Made by a program: the position numbers and the translations under genes. The notes below the pieces were generated by a model. That model made no database searches and was not told where the DNA came from. It was given only the letters and a program-made list of their open reading frames with translations. Positions 47,653-58,412 of a stretch of 64,000 nt of DNA are shown here, one piece after another. The stretch is from Rhizomys pruinosus. Its lineage: Eukaryota > Chordata > Mammalia > Rodentia > Spalacidae. How positions within the stretch are numbered: position 1 is the first letter of the stretch; every line of letters starts with the position of its first letter. Location: NCBI GenBank assembly GCA_009823505.1, contig VZQC01005585.1, forward strand, positions 273,552 to 337,551, given 5' to 3'.

Positions 47653-47903
47653 AGGGCTGGAGAGATGGCCTAGCAGTTAAGAGCACCGACCACTCTTACA
47701 GAGGACCTGGGTTCGATCCCCAGCACCCACATGGCGGCCGAGAACCATCTGAAACTCCAATTCCAGGAGAACTCCAGTTCCAGGGGAATCCGAGACCCTT
47801 TTCTGACCTCCCCAGCATTGCACGACACGGGTGCATAGACCTGTATGCAGACAGTACATTCATACACATATAGAAATAAAATTTTAAAAAATTAAAAAAA
47901 AAT
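47653..47903 (+). mobile_element. B2 SINE with target-site duplication
   Basis: Essentially full-length B2 with a ggttcgatcc B box at 47709-47718 and an intact body. Its flanking 14 bp repeat, aaagctgggcactc, is at 47639-47652 and 47904-47917. Among the best-preserved copies, so likely a recent insertion. Confidence 0.97.
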
Positions 47904-48029
47904 AAAGCTGGGCACTCTGAAGTCTCCTTTCTGCATGTTGACTAGCTGTGGATTTATATATTTATCATCATTACCTACAAGAATCTTCTCTAATGAAAAA
48001 TGAGAGATGCACTAATCAATGAGAATATC

Positions 48030-48780
48030 AAAACCAATTAGGAGTCAGTTTAATATTATGCCCATTTAGCAGGATAAAAGCAGTAGGTTCACTCTTACAG
48101 CTTGTGACCTATCTAGCCATAGGTTCATGACCCTGATAACACTGCCAGCATGGGCTCCATCTTGTGAAGTGAGCTTTAAACCCAATCAGAAACCGATGGG
48201 TTACTCCCATAACACTTGTGACATCATTGCACCAGTGGGCATATCTTGCCTGAAAGCCATGGGGAGGGAGGTTCTTCCAAAAATGGAGCTAAAAGGTAGT
48301 GTTATAAAGGGGAATACAGAGAAACAGTGGAATCGGGTGAGGTAAATAGGGAGGCCAATGGGAGAGCAGGGTGGAGGAGGGAGTGCTGGAGGACTAACAA
48401 TAAAAGTCTTTGAAAAAAAGTCACATAAAAAAATACTACTGTGGAAGCTTCTTTAAATATATGTCTACATATACAAAGAGATTTAAAAGTTACTCTATAT
48501 AAGGACAATGCTTCTAACAAATACCAAGCTCTATGGGACCTCCATTGCCCTGCACACTCTCAAACAACACTGGGCATTGCCATTGCTCTTGGTTGCCAGG
48601 CAGAAGACAATGGTAAGACCCTATTGCTGAAGACACTACCTATGTGAGCTGTACAACACACATGGAGAAATCAAGCTGGTATTGACTTTGAAGCTTCATC
48701 TTTTATATGTAGCTTTCCCATGTGCTGGAAGATGCTTTGTATACTACTGGAAGAAAAAAACATCACCAACCTTATCTGGC
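48030..48780 (+). mobile_element. L1 3'UTR fragments (sense)
   Basis: 48100-48430 reads as the sense L1 3'UTR (ctagccataggttcatgacc, ctgataacactgccagcatg, ggctccatcttgtgaagtga) and ends at an aataaaag plus A-run at about 48400-48420. 48530-48700 is a second piece (gggcattgccattgctcttg, ggcagaagacaatggtaaga). Confidence 0.6.
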
Positions 48781-49510
48781 TGTGAATCCTGTGAACTACA
48801 ATGAAAGATTTTAAGAAATATTCAATAAGCAATTATGAAGGCTGAAGAATAATTGAACTTCTAAGTAACTTAGAAGAAGATATAACCATTGTCAATGGGT
48901 AGAGATTAACATAAAGCAAAATAAAGGTTACTTCTTTGAAACAAAAAAATGCACAAGTATCTGGAAATATTAGGCAATTTTAATATGTAACTTAAAGAAT
49001 GTCTTGCCAGGTGTGTTTCTATGAACTGTGCTCCAAACTATTCAGAAGGATTAGGCAGGAATATTGTGAGTTCAAAGCCGGTTAGGATTAAAAGGGAATA
49101 TTTTTAGTGGAAGGTCAAGCCATTACTCAAAAGATTATTTGCTGAGCCAAGTGTGGAATCAGCATAAATTCACATAATTCTGATTCAGAGTTGAGGTGTG
49201 CTTGAAGATGTCAGCAGTAATCAGTCTGTGTTGTCGGGAGTGAGTGCACATAAAAATCACAATTATTGCCAACACTGACATTTAAGAAATAATGTTATTC
49301 AATCTCTCCCTCTTTTAAATGCAAAATTCTTTATATTAGGTACTGAGTTGATTTTATTCATCAGTGTATTCAAGAGCTTACCAATGTATCTGTCATACTT
49401 TACATTTTCAATATTATTTTTGAATCAATAAAGGAAAGAAGAGAGATAGTGTCGAAATGAGAGTCATAAAAATATTGTGAGTAGCTGTTTGTAAGATACC
49501 AAGAAGTCAA
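48781..49510. other. Unclassified AT-rich DNA
   Basis: No gene or repeat family supported. 49000-49100 has a faint B1-like flavour (aggaatattgtgagttcaaa) but is too decayed to call. Confidence 0.45.
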
Positions 49511-49514
49511 AATA

Positions 49515-49738
49515 GAGCTGGAGAGATGGCTCAACAGTTAAGAGCACTAGCTGCTCTTGCAGAGGACCTGGGTTCAATTCCCAGCACCCACAACGAGGCT
49601 AACAACTATCCATAACTCCAGTTCCAGGGAAACACACACTATCTTCAGACTTCCATGGATCACATGATGTACACACTTACACACATGCAGGCAATATAAT
49701 CATACATAAAAAAATTAAAATATTTTTTGAGAAACAGA
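49515..49738 (+). mobile_element. B2 SINE, older
   Basis: Plus-strand B2: agctggagagatggctcaac, ctgggttcaattcccagcac, ataactccagttccaggg, with a short A-rich tail. Confidence 0.9.
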
Positions 49739-49956
49739 AGTTAAACAAAGTTGAAAAGTTTTTCACTTCTGTTTCACATAAACAGGAAGTCGTGTTTAGA
49801 GCTGTCAAGGATTTTTGTCTCAGAATTATTACTACATGGATAGCAGGAGAACCCACAACATCTTGAAAAAAAGAATAGAGATTGCAAAGACTCTGAAGTC
49901 TTTGAAATAAAAGGTAGAGAAAAGTATCTAGTGTTATCAGGATAAGAAAGAAGTTA

Positions 49957-50176
49957 TGGGCTGGAGACTAGCGCTTAAGTGCAGACTGCTCTTGCAGAGG
50001 ACCTGGGTTCGATTCCCCAGCACCCACATGGTGGCTGAGAACCGTCTGTAACTCCAATTCCAGGAGAACTCCAGTTCCAGGGGAATCCAACACCCTCTTC
50101 TGACCTCCACAGCATTGCACGGCACGGGTGCACAGACATACATGCAGACAGTACATTCATACATACACATAGAAAA

Positions 50177-50219
<43 letters not shown>

Positions 50220-50222
50220 AAA
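49957..50222 (+). mobile_element. B2 SINE with an expanded (TAAA)n tail
   Basis: Plus-strand B2 with a damaged head (gggctggagactagcgctta), an intact B box and body, and a tail grown into about eleven TAAA units (50175-50220). aagttat before it and aagttac after it look like a target-site duplication. Confidence 0.94.
50175..50220. repeat. (TAAA)n microsatellite in a B2 tail
   Basis: About eleven TAAA units at the 3' end of the B2. Confidence 0.95.
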
Positions 50223-51111
50223 GTTACATATGTAGAAATGCAGCTGATTATTACAAAGGAGGCAGAATCTCCTCTGTTTACAGATAATGAGTGTTCTCTG
50301 GAAATAGAATGTGTTTGTGTCACTTCTGTTTTTAAGCTGCAAAACACAATATTACCATAGGGTTGTGCTGCTGGCTGATGATCAAGTTGGTCCCTTCAGA
50401 GGTAGAAAATGACACCATGTTGTGTTATTCACAAACAAAATAGAATGCATAAAATCCAATGGTCACAGAAGAGACCAAGCATCCTACAAAAGGTGCATGG
50501 CTTTCTTGTCAGTAACAAAATAAAAAAAGTCCTTTGGGTAAACTTAAAACATTGTTAAAATTCTGGCATAGCTCTCTGTATATATTTTCATTTGTAATAT
50601 ACATTTTTTTCTTCTTTAAATAGCATCCTATTGTAAAGGCTTAAGTATAATGTTCTGTAGGCTTTCTATTCTTCTCATAGGCACAACTTCCAATTACTTT
50701 TAAATACTTTTAAAGCTGTTCGCCTTTTACTCAATCTATAAAAGAAATAAGAGACAATGAGGGAGCAATGAAGACAGCACATTGGATTGTGGACTTAAAA
50801 TAATCGGACGTAATACGCCAGAGGTGAAGTAATCAAAAATAACTGTATACTGAGCAGCAGTAGCTTAGTATGAAAATATCTTATTTTTCTAATGTGTTGA
50901 TTGCTCTATTCTTTAGGGATAGTAAAAATGGTTTATATGGTGTTAAAGTTAGTAACTAAAAACCTGCAAATAAAATGATCTTTAATGTAAACTAATGACA
51001 TACCTGGGTACAGTACTTAAACCTGGGTCTTATTTTCATATGAAAACACTGGCATAGTGGTTTCAATCACTAGTTATAGAACATAAAATGAATTATAGAA
51101 ATGGACTACTG
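50223..51111. other. Unclassified single-copy DNA
   Basis: No gene, RNA or repeat recognised. Confidence 0.5.
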
Positions 51112-51330
51112 GGGCTTGAGAGATGGCTCAGTGGTTAAGAGCATGGAGTCTTCTTGAAAAGGACCTGAGTTTGATTAACAGCATGGTGGCTAATAACCAT
51201 CCATAACTCCAGTTCCAGGAGACCTGACCCCCTCTTCTGACCTTGCAGACATTTCATGACATGAGTGAATACATGCAGGCAATACACTCATACATATGGA
51301 ATAAAAATAATAAACTATACTGATAAAATA
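51112..51330 (+). mobile_element. B2 SINE, older
   Basis: Plus-strand B2: gagagatggctcagtggtta, agcatggtggctaataacc, aactccagttccaggag, and an AT tail. Diverged. Confidence 0.88.
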
Positions 51331-51799
51331 ATTTTTAAAAAAGAAATGAACAAACTACTTTAACAGTTAAGGTATCAGAGTTAATTTTTCAAATGATTTA
51401 AAATTACTCTCTATATGATAAATTTTAGATCTGAAATGAGATAAAATACTGCATTGTCACAAACTTGGAATACTTAAAAAATTACATAATAATTAAAATT
51501 ATGTGTCTAAAGTAAAAGGTAAAAAATACATAATGAGTTCTGGGAAGCATTGTCATATCAATGTAGCTTCATGAAACTTAAAATATGTAGAGCTCTGATG
51601 TGGATAATTAATAGTGAAAGAAGCTGTATATATTTGATAGGGTCTGGGTTGTGAATGCATAGTATACCTCTGAGAAAGATGATTCTTAATTTTTAAAATG
51701 TACATGTAGTCATACTCTTTATTGTATAAAAGAAAAATCATTCTTATAATACACAGTAGAAAACATCACAAGATAATTTTCTTTGACTGATATGATTAT
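51331..51799. other. Unclassified AT-rich DNA
   Basis: Nothing identifiable. Confidence 0.5.
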
Positions 51800-52018
51800 A
51801 GAGCTGGAGAGATGTCTCAGCAGTTAGGACCACTGGCTGCTCTTCTAGAGGACCCTGCTTGGTTCCCAGCACCCACACATGGCAGCTAACAACCTCCTGT
51901 AACTCCAGTTCCAAGAGACCTGATGCTTTCTTCTAGCATCTGTGTGAACTGCACATATATGGTACACTTACATACATACAGGCAAAACACTCATACTCAT
52001 AAAATAAATAAATTTTAA
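51800..52018 (+). mobile_element. B2 SINE, older
   Basis: Plus-strand B2: agctggagagatgtctcagc, cccagcacccacacatggca, ctgtaactccagttcc, ending aaataaataaattttaat. Confidence 0.9.
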
Positions 52019-52129
52019 TGGTATGATCACTGTATAAATAATGCAAAATGTAGAGAGGAAAGCATTGGAACAATATATCAGACATTTAACTGAATAAAAT
52101 ATTCAGTTGTGCAGATTCTGTATTAGTGT

Positions 52130-52347
52130 CAATATAAATTTTTTTAATGTGTATTAGTGTACTGTCTGCATGTAAGTTTGTGCACCCATGTCATGCAATG
52201 CCGCAGAGGTCAGAAGAAGGCACCAGATTCCCCTGGAATTGGAGTTAAAGATGGTTCTTAGCCACCATGTGGGTGCTAGGAATCGAACCTGGGTCCTCTG
52301 CAAGAGCAGTCGGGGCTCTTAACTGCTGAGCCATCTCTCCAGCTCAA
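52130..52347 (-). mobile_element. B2 SINE
   Basis: Inverted B2, fairly intact: gtactgtctgcatgtaagtt, ccatgtgggtgctaggaatc and ctgagccatctctccagctc at its head. Confidence 0.93.
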
Positions 52348-52840
52348 TACAAATCTTTTAAAATATGTATTTGCATACATTTCCTGATTCCATGTGAAGA
52401 TTTAATTTGTGTCAATTTTAAATTGCAGTTATATGTTTTTATTGTCCTTTAGAGAGTCTTTGAAACCCCAAAGCTTCAGGTACTACAAAGCCAGGAGCAA
52501 TGCATGAATTGAAATTATTTTATCTTAGATTATTTTTTACCATAAAGCATATTGTTGGGTTTTTTTAATATTTTACTGTAATATGCCAATATATTTCTTT
52601 CATTTAGAGACCCAAGATGTACTCTAAGAGACAGAACTTAACAAATCAGAGTGTGTCTTTTAGCACAAATCTCCCATTCTCTCCCAATACTCTTTGACAG
52701 CCTAGGATGCTCTATAACTTTAGTTGGTTTTCATATGAGGAAAATGCATTGGTCAGTTTTCTTACTGTTCATATTACTGTCAAATTGTATATAATAAGAA
52801 GTATTTTATATGATTTATTTATTTTTAATTTCATAAAAAT
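52348..52840. other. Unclassified AT-rich DNA
   Basis: No gene or repeat supported. Confidence 0.5.
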
Positions 52841-53065
52841 CTGGAGAGATGGCCTAGCAGTTAAGAGCACAGACTGCTCTTGTACAGGACCCGGGTTAGA
52901 TCCCCAGCACCCACATGGTGGCTGAGAACTGTCTTTAACTCCAGTTCCAGAGTAATCCGACACCCTCTTCTGACCTCCATGGCATTGCTCAACATGGGCG
53001 CACAAACCTACATGCAAACAGTACATTCATACACATAAAAAAATAAATAAAATATAAAAAAGGAA
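52841..53065 (+). mobile_element. B2 SINE
   Basis: Plus-strand B2: ctggagagatggcctagcag, a B-box variant (gggttagatcc), and an A-rich tail. Body slightly shortened. Confidence 0.93.
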
Positions 53066-53069
53066 AAAT

Positions 53070-53605
53070 TTGTTATAATAATATGATATTTAAATACTTA
53101 AATATAAGACATGAAACTACACAACTTCCAGAAGTAAATACAGATAAATGTTTCAAGACATTGAAATTGGCAAGGATTTCTATGGCACGGAAAACAGGAA
53201 CAAATAAAGGACAAGTGGGATTGCCTGAAACTCAAAACTGACACAGTGAAGGAAGCTATGAACAGGAGAAACAGCATAGAGACTCACAGAAAACCTTTTC
53301 AAACTATACATGACAAAGGGTTGATTTCCATAAAATTAATATAAAGAACTGTTAAAGCAAAAATGAGGAGAAAACAATAGTAATCATATTAAAACATGGG
53401 CAACAGAACAAAATAAGTAGTCTTTTTTTTTTCAAAAGAATGAGCACAAATACCAATTTGTATACAAAACCAAACATTATCATCATTGTCAAGGGAATGA
53501 ACATCAAAGCCGTGAGATACCACCTTACTCCATTAGAAAAGATAACTATTCAAACTATTTAAGATACAAGTTTGTAGGGTTGTGGAGAACAAGGAACCCT
53601 TTCAC
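53070..53605 (+). mobile_element. L1 ORF2 fragment, ancient
   Basis: Ordered ORF2 blocks with decayed frames: cctgaaactcaaaactgaca, tgacaaagggttgatttcc, aaacatgggcaacagaac, gtgagataccaccttactcc. This region lies between reverse transcriptase and the C-terminus in intact L1. Old and broken. Confidence 0.75.
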
Positions 53606-53609
53606 ATAG

Positions 53610-54280
53610 TTTCTTTTTTAATAAAAAGGAGATTTATTTTAGATGTTTTTTATTAAATCAAGTACAGAAAAACAATATTGGTGAGGATAAGAGACAGCAT
53701 TGAGTTCAGATACAACATAAGCCTAAAGCCAACCCTGCAAAATAAGAAGCTGACTTAACAAATAAGAAAAACACTACTAAAAAAAAAAATTAGAATCTAG
53801 ACTAACAAAATATCTCAGCCAAAGTTATGGTTAAAAAATTGAAAATGCCCATCAAAGCTTACCTGTTCCAATCCATCCTATTTATATTTAAACTGCCATT
53901 TTCTCTATGTAGTCTATGCACCAGTAGCGAATAGAAAGCAAAGGTCTACATAAGAGCGTGGGGGTGATAGCACTTTACAGAGGAGTTAACCAGAATAGTC
54001 AGTCTTTGATCAAAGCAATGAGGTGACATTTTATCTAAATTCGATATGGTCAATTGAGGGCGATGCTGGTAAAGAAGGCTGCTGGCCCGCAGCTTCTTCC
54101 TGGAAAACAGGTAGTCTCCAACAGCTACCAAAGTGGCTACAAAATTGCTTGTTCCAAAGCCAGTGCTGTGAAATTGATTACCTCAGAACCCAATATAAAG
54201 CCGGCCTAAGAGTTGTTTACTTGTCAAGGCTGCTGCTATGTAGCTTGAATACAAGCTGTGAGGCTATTGGCCTTAGACCT
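53610..54280 (-). pseudogene. Possible processed pseudogene (unidentified)
   Basis: On the minus strand a coding-like stretch (54131-53946, with RKKLRASSLLYQHRPQLTIS) is preceded by another open piece in a shifted frame (near 54205-54140, SEVINFTALALEQAIL). It is followed by 3'UTR-like sequence ending near 53610-53680 with two aataaa-type signals (rc of tttatt). I do not recognise the protein. No clear poly(A) tail or target-site duplication is visible, so it may be something else. Confidence 0.3.
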
Positions 54281-54670
54281 TAATACACAGCCAGGAGTTG
54301 ATCACTTAGGGTGATCAGCTAGATGAGAATCCAATTGCAAGCCTGAATTGACCCACGAATACACCAGCAAAAGAAACATGTGAGAATTAACGGACCTGGT
54401 ATCAAATTAGATGGTATAACTCTTGAAGAATTTGTTTATTATTGTCTGGAACAAGTTACCTATATAGATAGAGTGGCATCACTTCTCAGTAGTCAATCCC
54501 AGAGCTCTTACATCAAGTGTTGTTCTTGTTCATGTGGTGGGGTCAGAAAGGATGTGGCAGCATAGCCTGCCCTTGCATAAAGTTAGTAATCTGTATAATT
54601 AGTACTTTCTGGATATGCTATAGTTTTCTAAAGAACTGAGTAACAATGAATAGTAAGGGATGAAGAACAA
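54281..54670. other. Unclassified DNA
   Basis: No repeat family recognised. The 61-codon plus frame at 54380-54565 is of unknown meaning and is not called a gene. Confidence 0.4.
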
Positions 54671-54675
54671 CAACA

Positions 54676-55035
54676 AGGGAAGGGAGGAGGAAGAAGAGGA
54701 AGAAGAACGAGGAGGAGGGAGAGGAGAAGAGGAGGAGGAGGAAGAGCTCGGGGGAGGAGAACAAGAAAAACAAAGAAAAAGAAAGGAGGAGAAGGAGAAG
54801 CAGGAGGAGGAAGAGAAGGAAGGAAGGGGAGGAGGAGGAGGAAGAGGAGGAAGGAAGGAGAGGAGGAGGAGGAGGAGGAGGAAGAGGAGGAGAAGAGGAA
54901 GAGGAGGAGAGGAGGAAGAGGAGGAGAAGAGGAAGAGGAGAAGAGGAAGAGGAGGAGGAGGAGGAGAAGCAGGAGGAGGAAGAGGAGGAAAGAAGGAAAG
55001 GAGGAGGAGGAGGAAGAGAAGGAAGGAAGGGGAGA
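54676..55035. repeat. Long polypurine tract (GGA/GAA/AGG units)
   Basis: About 360 bp that is almost purely G and A on the plus strand, with fewer than ten pyrimidines. The E/R/K-rich frame on plus and S/P/L/F-rich frames on minus are composition artefacts. Confidence 0.96.
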
Positions 55036-55595
55036 GGCCAGAGTATGATTTTCTTAATGACATTCAAACAGCTATTTAAACATCTGTTCTTACAACTACA
55101 AAACATAACATCCAAAATTTGCTGATGACAGTGTTAAGCTTTCAATCCTGTCTATTAACACCACCAAGACCACTGGACCAAATGTACTTGTTCCCTGGAA
55201 CACATACCTCAGGGTGCTTAAACCAAGGTGATTATCGTAAAAAAAAAATAGTGCTCTGTACTGTGTGATACAGGCAGAAGTGTACTTGAGATTTCATTTA
55301 TGTAGTAATAACTGCTTTCCATTTGTATGGGGATTTTCCATAGTGTATTAGGAAGAGGGGGCAGCACAGTTAGAAGCCTCTGTCATTATTAGTGTTTACG
55401 GTGTCTATTCATATATGCCCTTTCCTATTTTCATCTACCACATGAGTAGTGCATGGACACTTCAAGCTTCTCTTGACTATGGTACTCCATTTTCCTTCAT
55501 TTAATAACTATTACTAGGAATCTCTAATGTCTTTTCCTAACAAGTAGACCATTGCAGTATGCACTTTAATAAATGCAATGATATCTATACTCTCT
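55036..55595. other. Unclassified DNA
   Basis: No gene or repeat supported. Confidence 0.5.
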
Positions 55596-55935
55596 TTTTC
55601 ATTTTTAATTGAATTTTTGTACAGTAAGGACATCTCAATCAATCTTAATTCCCTTTTACCCCCTTACCTAGTGGCACCCTTCCACAGCCCTCCAACTGGA
55701 GCTAATATGCTCTCTTCTTTGTGCAAAGGCTCCGTTGTGTCAAGTTAGCATCTCTAGTCATTCATCAGGGTGAATTCATCCACTGAGGTCTTTTCAGCCC
55801 ATCCAGAATCCTTTGATTTAAGATCAGCTCTCCTCATCCAGAAGTAATCAGCTGCCAATTGTTCTGCTAAAATTGGGACCTGCTGTCCATTTCCACATTT
55901 CTAAGCTGGATTTTTTCTGCTTAAGTTTGCATAGG
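55596..55935 (-). mobile_element. L1 3'UTR fragment, inverted
   Basis: ttgaatttttgtacagtaa start, cttccacagccctccaactg, ggtgaattcatccactgagg and aagtaatcagctgccaatt, matching the other inverted 3'UTR pieces. Confidence 0.65.
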
Positions 55936-56090
55936 TCTTGTGAAAAAAGAAAATAAAAATACAGTTATCAGAATCGAAAACATTGCTTTTGTAATGTCAG
56001 CTTTCAGAGGGATGAGACAAGAAGATTGTGAGTTCAAAGATATCCTAGGCTATGAGATCCATTCTCAAAAACATTGCTTGAAATGTTTAC

Positions 56091-56341
56091 TGCAGGAACT
56101 GGTATTAGAGAGGTGCAGGAATAATGAGATTCACCCCTGGGATGATTTGTCTTTTGCAATCATCAGTTTATTTCTCCAAGGTTACAGGTTTATATAGGGA
56201 AAAAGTTGGCAGCCTTTGAAAGCATGTCAAAGAGGCAAGTTTCCAAGAAAAAAGTAAAACAAACAAACAACAAAAAAGGTGCCTCTTTTACAGAGAAGTC
56301 AGGGGAAGATTTTTACAAAGGGCCTGATAAAGCAGATAACA
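56091..56341 (-). mobile_element. Candidate LTR (minus strand) beside repeat X copy 2
   Basis: On the minus strand it runs from TGTTATCTGC to ..TTCCTGCA. It contains a TATA motif (complement of tttatatag, about 56190-56200) followed closely by AATAAA (complement of tttatt, about 56168-56173), the usual promoter/polyadenylation order of an LTR. It lies just downstream, on the minus strand, of repeat X copy 2. The ends are inferred, and no target-site duplication was found. Confidence 0.45.
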
Positions 56342-56415
56342 AAGGTTTCTTAACGAAGTTGTTTCTTTTTTTTAATTTTTTTTTTTTATTTTTCTTTTTT
56401 TTAAATCTATTTTTT

Positions 56416-57225
56416 AAGCAGTTGTGCCCAAACCTACACAGCCTAAGGCTCCCACCATCCAGCTGGAGGGGCTTGTATGTACAATCAAGTTGATCAAATA
56501 AGTGTCCAGTCTATATTGCTGTAGTTTTACCATTCACTCCAGTCACAGCCCTTACATTCTACCACACCCCCTCTTCTGCAGATTGTTCCCTAGGCTTAGA
56601 AAAGGAGAACAGGAAGACGAGAAGCAGAATAGTCTATTTTGTCTGGAGATGTCATTTTGGACTCTGATCAGTTCTGGCTGTTTCCTTTAATGGGCTCACA
56701 GTTTGTCCAGGAATAACCTTTCAATTCTACTAAGGAAGCACAAGTGATTAGATTTATAGGTATTTAAACAGTACTAATTATTATGGAAGGTCACTTCGGT
56801 ATAGACACAGATGTTTGGATGTTGTGCTAATCCATGAATTACGTTTTTTTCTGTAAAAGATGACAAGGATTTACTGTGACTTATAATATCTCCTAATTAC
56901 TAGAGGATGTAAGCTTGTGGCATCATCCGTAAGTTATTCCTCCAAGGAGAGAGCTAATAGCCAAATAGATTTGGGATATACAGACATATGGCTGCCACTG
57001 CTGCACACTATTTCCAAGCAGGTGAGGTGTAGCTGATGTTGACGGAGGAGTCTTGCTTGACTCAAGGAGACCAACATTTGCTTTATTGGTTCAGTGGCCT
57101 TTGGTAACACTCTCTGGTATTCCAGAGACCAACTGTACACTTGCAAGTGCAGTTTCAATACAACCTTCCCATGCTTACATCAGGTCTTCAACAGCAGGGA
57201 CTTACTGTCTCTCTTCTTTCAGGTA
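56416..57225 (-). mobile_element. Unclassified LTR-element internal fragment ('repeat X', copy 2)
   Basis: The first part matches 42916-43250 and 60215-60570. The second part (56930-57225) matches 60670-60945 through agtcttgcttgactca and ccaggtcttcaacagc-type blocks. A minus frame at 56934-57158 shares LVSLSQARL with the corresponding frame in copy 3. It is truncated by indels and is an old retroelement copy. Confidence 0.72.
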
Positions 57226-57497
57226 TCCCTGTTTACAGGCAAGAAGCCTATCCTAAGTGCCCATCAAGTGATGACTAGAGTTGCAGTACATGTACATGAT
57301 GGAATAATCTTTACCAATATAAGGAAGCAAAATGCTGTCATTTGCAACAACATAGCTGAAACTGAAGACCACTGGTTAAATAAACAAGATCTTACTAGTA
57401 AAAAGTTACAACTCAAAGAAATTGGGAGTGTGGTGATAATTACAAAGCTAGAAAGAATATTAAAGGAAAGAATTTATAGAGCTTGATCAGTGGCTGT

Positions 57498-57782
57498 CAT
57501 AGTTTATTTTCCTATTACAGAGAAAAAGTACTCTGAACAAAACAACTTAAGGCAAAAAGGGTTTATTTTAGTTCACAGATCCATTATGCTGGAGAGGTCA
57601 TGTTGTGGAGCTTGAAGCAAGTAATCTCATCACATCTGCTGTTAGAAGAGAGCAAGGAATATTTGCCTTGTTTCTCTACTTCATATTATCCAGGATCCCC
57701 TGCTTAGAGATGATCCTTCCTCCTCCCCCAAGTTAAGATGAGTCTTTGTACACCAACTAACTTAATCAAGATATTCCTCCAT
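57498..57782 (-). mobile_element. Unclassified rodent interspersed repeat
   Basis: ctgtcatagtttattttcct, aaagggtttattttagttca and aacttaatcaagatattcct follow a common rodent dispersed repeat of uncertain (LTR-like) class. Orientation tentative. Confidence 0.5.
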
Positions 57783-57784
57783 AG

Positions 57785-58003
57785 GGGCTGGAGAGGAGGC
57801 TCAGCAGTTAAGAGTACTTGCTGCTCTCACAGAGGACCCGGGGTCAATTTTTACCCACATGGCAGCTGACTACTGTCCTTAACTCCAGTTTCGTGGGATC
57901 TGATAATGTCTTCTGACTTCTGCGGGCATTGCATGACATGGGTGCACTTTATAAATGCAATTCACTCATATACATAAAATAAAATCAAAATAATAAACTT
58001 TAA
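57785..58003 (+). mobile_element. B2 SINE, older
   Basis: Plus-strand B2: ggggctggagaggaggctca, acccacatggcagctgacta, ttgcatgacatgggtgcact, with an AT tail. Confidence 0.9.
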
Positions 58004-58007
58004 AAAA

Positions 58008-58187
58008 TTTTTTGGTCTCTCTTAGAGACTTAGCATAATATCTTCTAGTTCCATTTATTTATCTGCAAAGTTCATGATGTCATTTTCTTTACTGATGCAT
58101 AGAATTCCACTATGTAGATGTACCATATTCTCTTTATATATTGGTCAGTTGAGGGGCACTTGGGTTATTTTTAAAAAGTTATTTCTG
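58008..58187 (-). mobile_element. L1 ORF2 3' fragment, inverted
   Basis: Complement of the ORF2 C-terminal block: gatgcatagaattccactat, gtagatgtaccatattctct, gttgaggggcacttgggtt. It is cut by the B2 insertion that follows. Confidence 0.85.
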
Positions 58188-58412
58188 GGGCTGGAGAGGC
58201 GGCTCAGCAGTTAAGAGCACTGGATGCTCTTGCAGGAAACCTAGGTTTGAATCCCAGGACCCACATGGTAGCTAACAACCATCTGCACCTACAGTTCCAG
58301 GGGATCCAGTTCCCTCTTCTGACCTCAGAGGGTTCTACACAACACGGAAGCACTTACATACATGTAGTCATAACACATATACACATGAAATAAAAAAATA
58401 AATATTTTTAAA
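58188..58412 (+). mobile_element. B2 SINE
   Basis: Plus-strand B2: ggggctggagaggcggctca, atcccaggacccacatggta, ctacagttccaggggatcc, ending aaataaaaaaataaat. Confidence 0.92.

Noticed and set aside
50160..50222. A CRISPR-like or spaced repeat array
   Set aside because: It is a plain TAAA microsatellite in a SINE tail. No spacers or leader were seen anywhere in the window.
54599..55115. E/R/K-rich plus and S/P/L/F-rich minus frames of 139-165 codons
   Set aside because: They are products of the polypurine tract, where stop codons are rare by composition.
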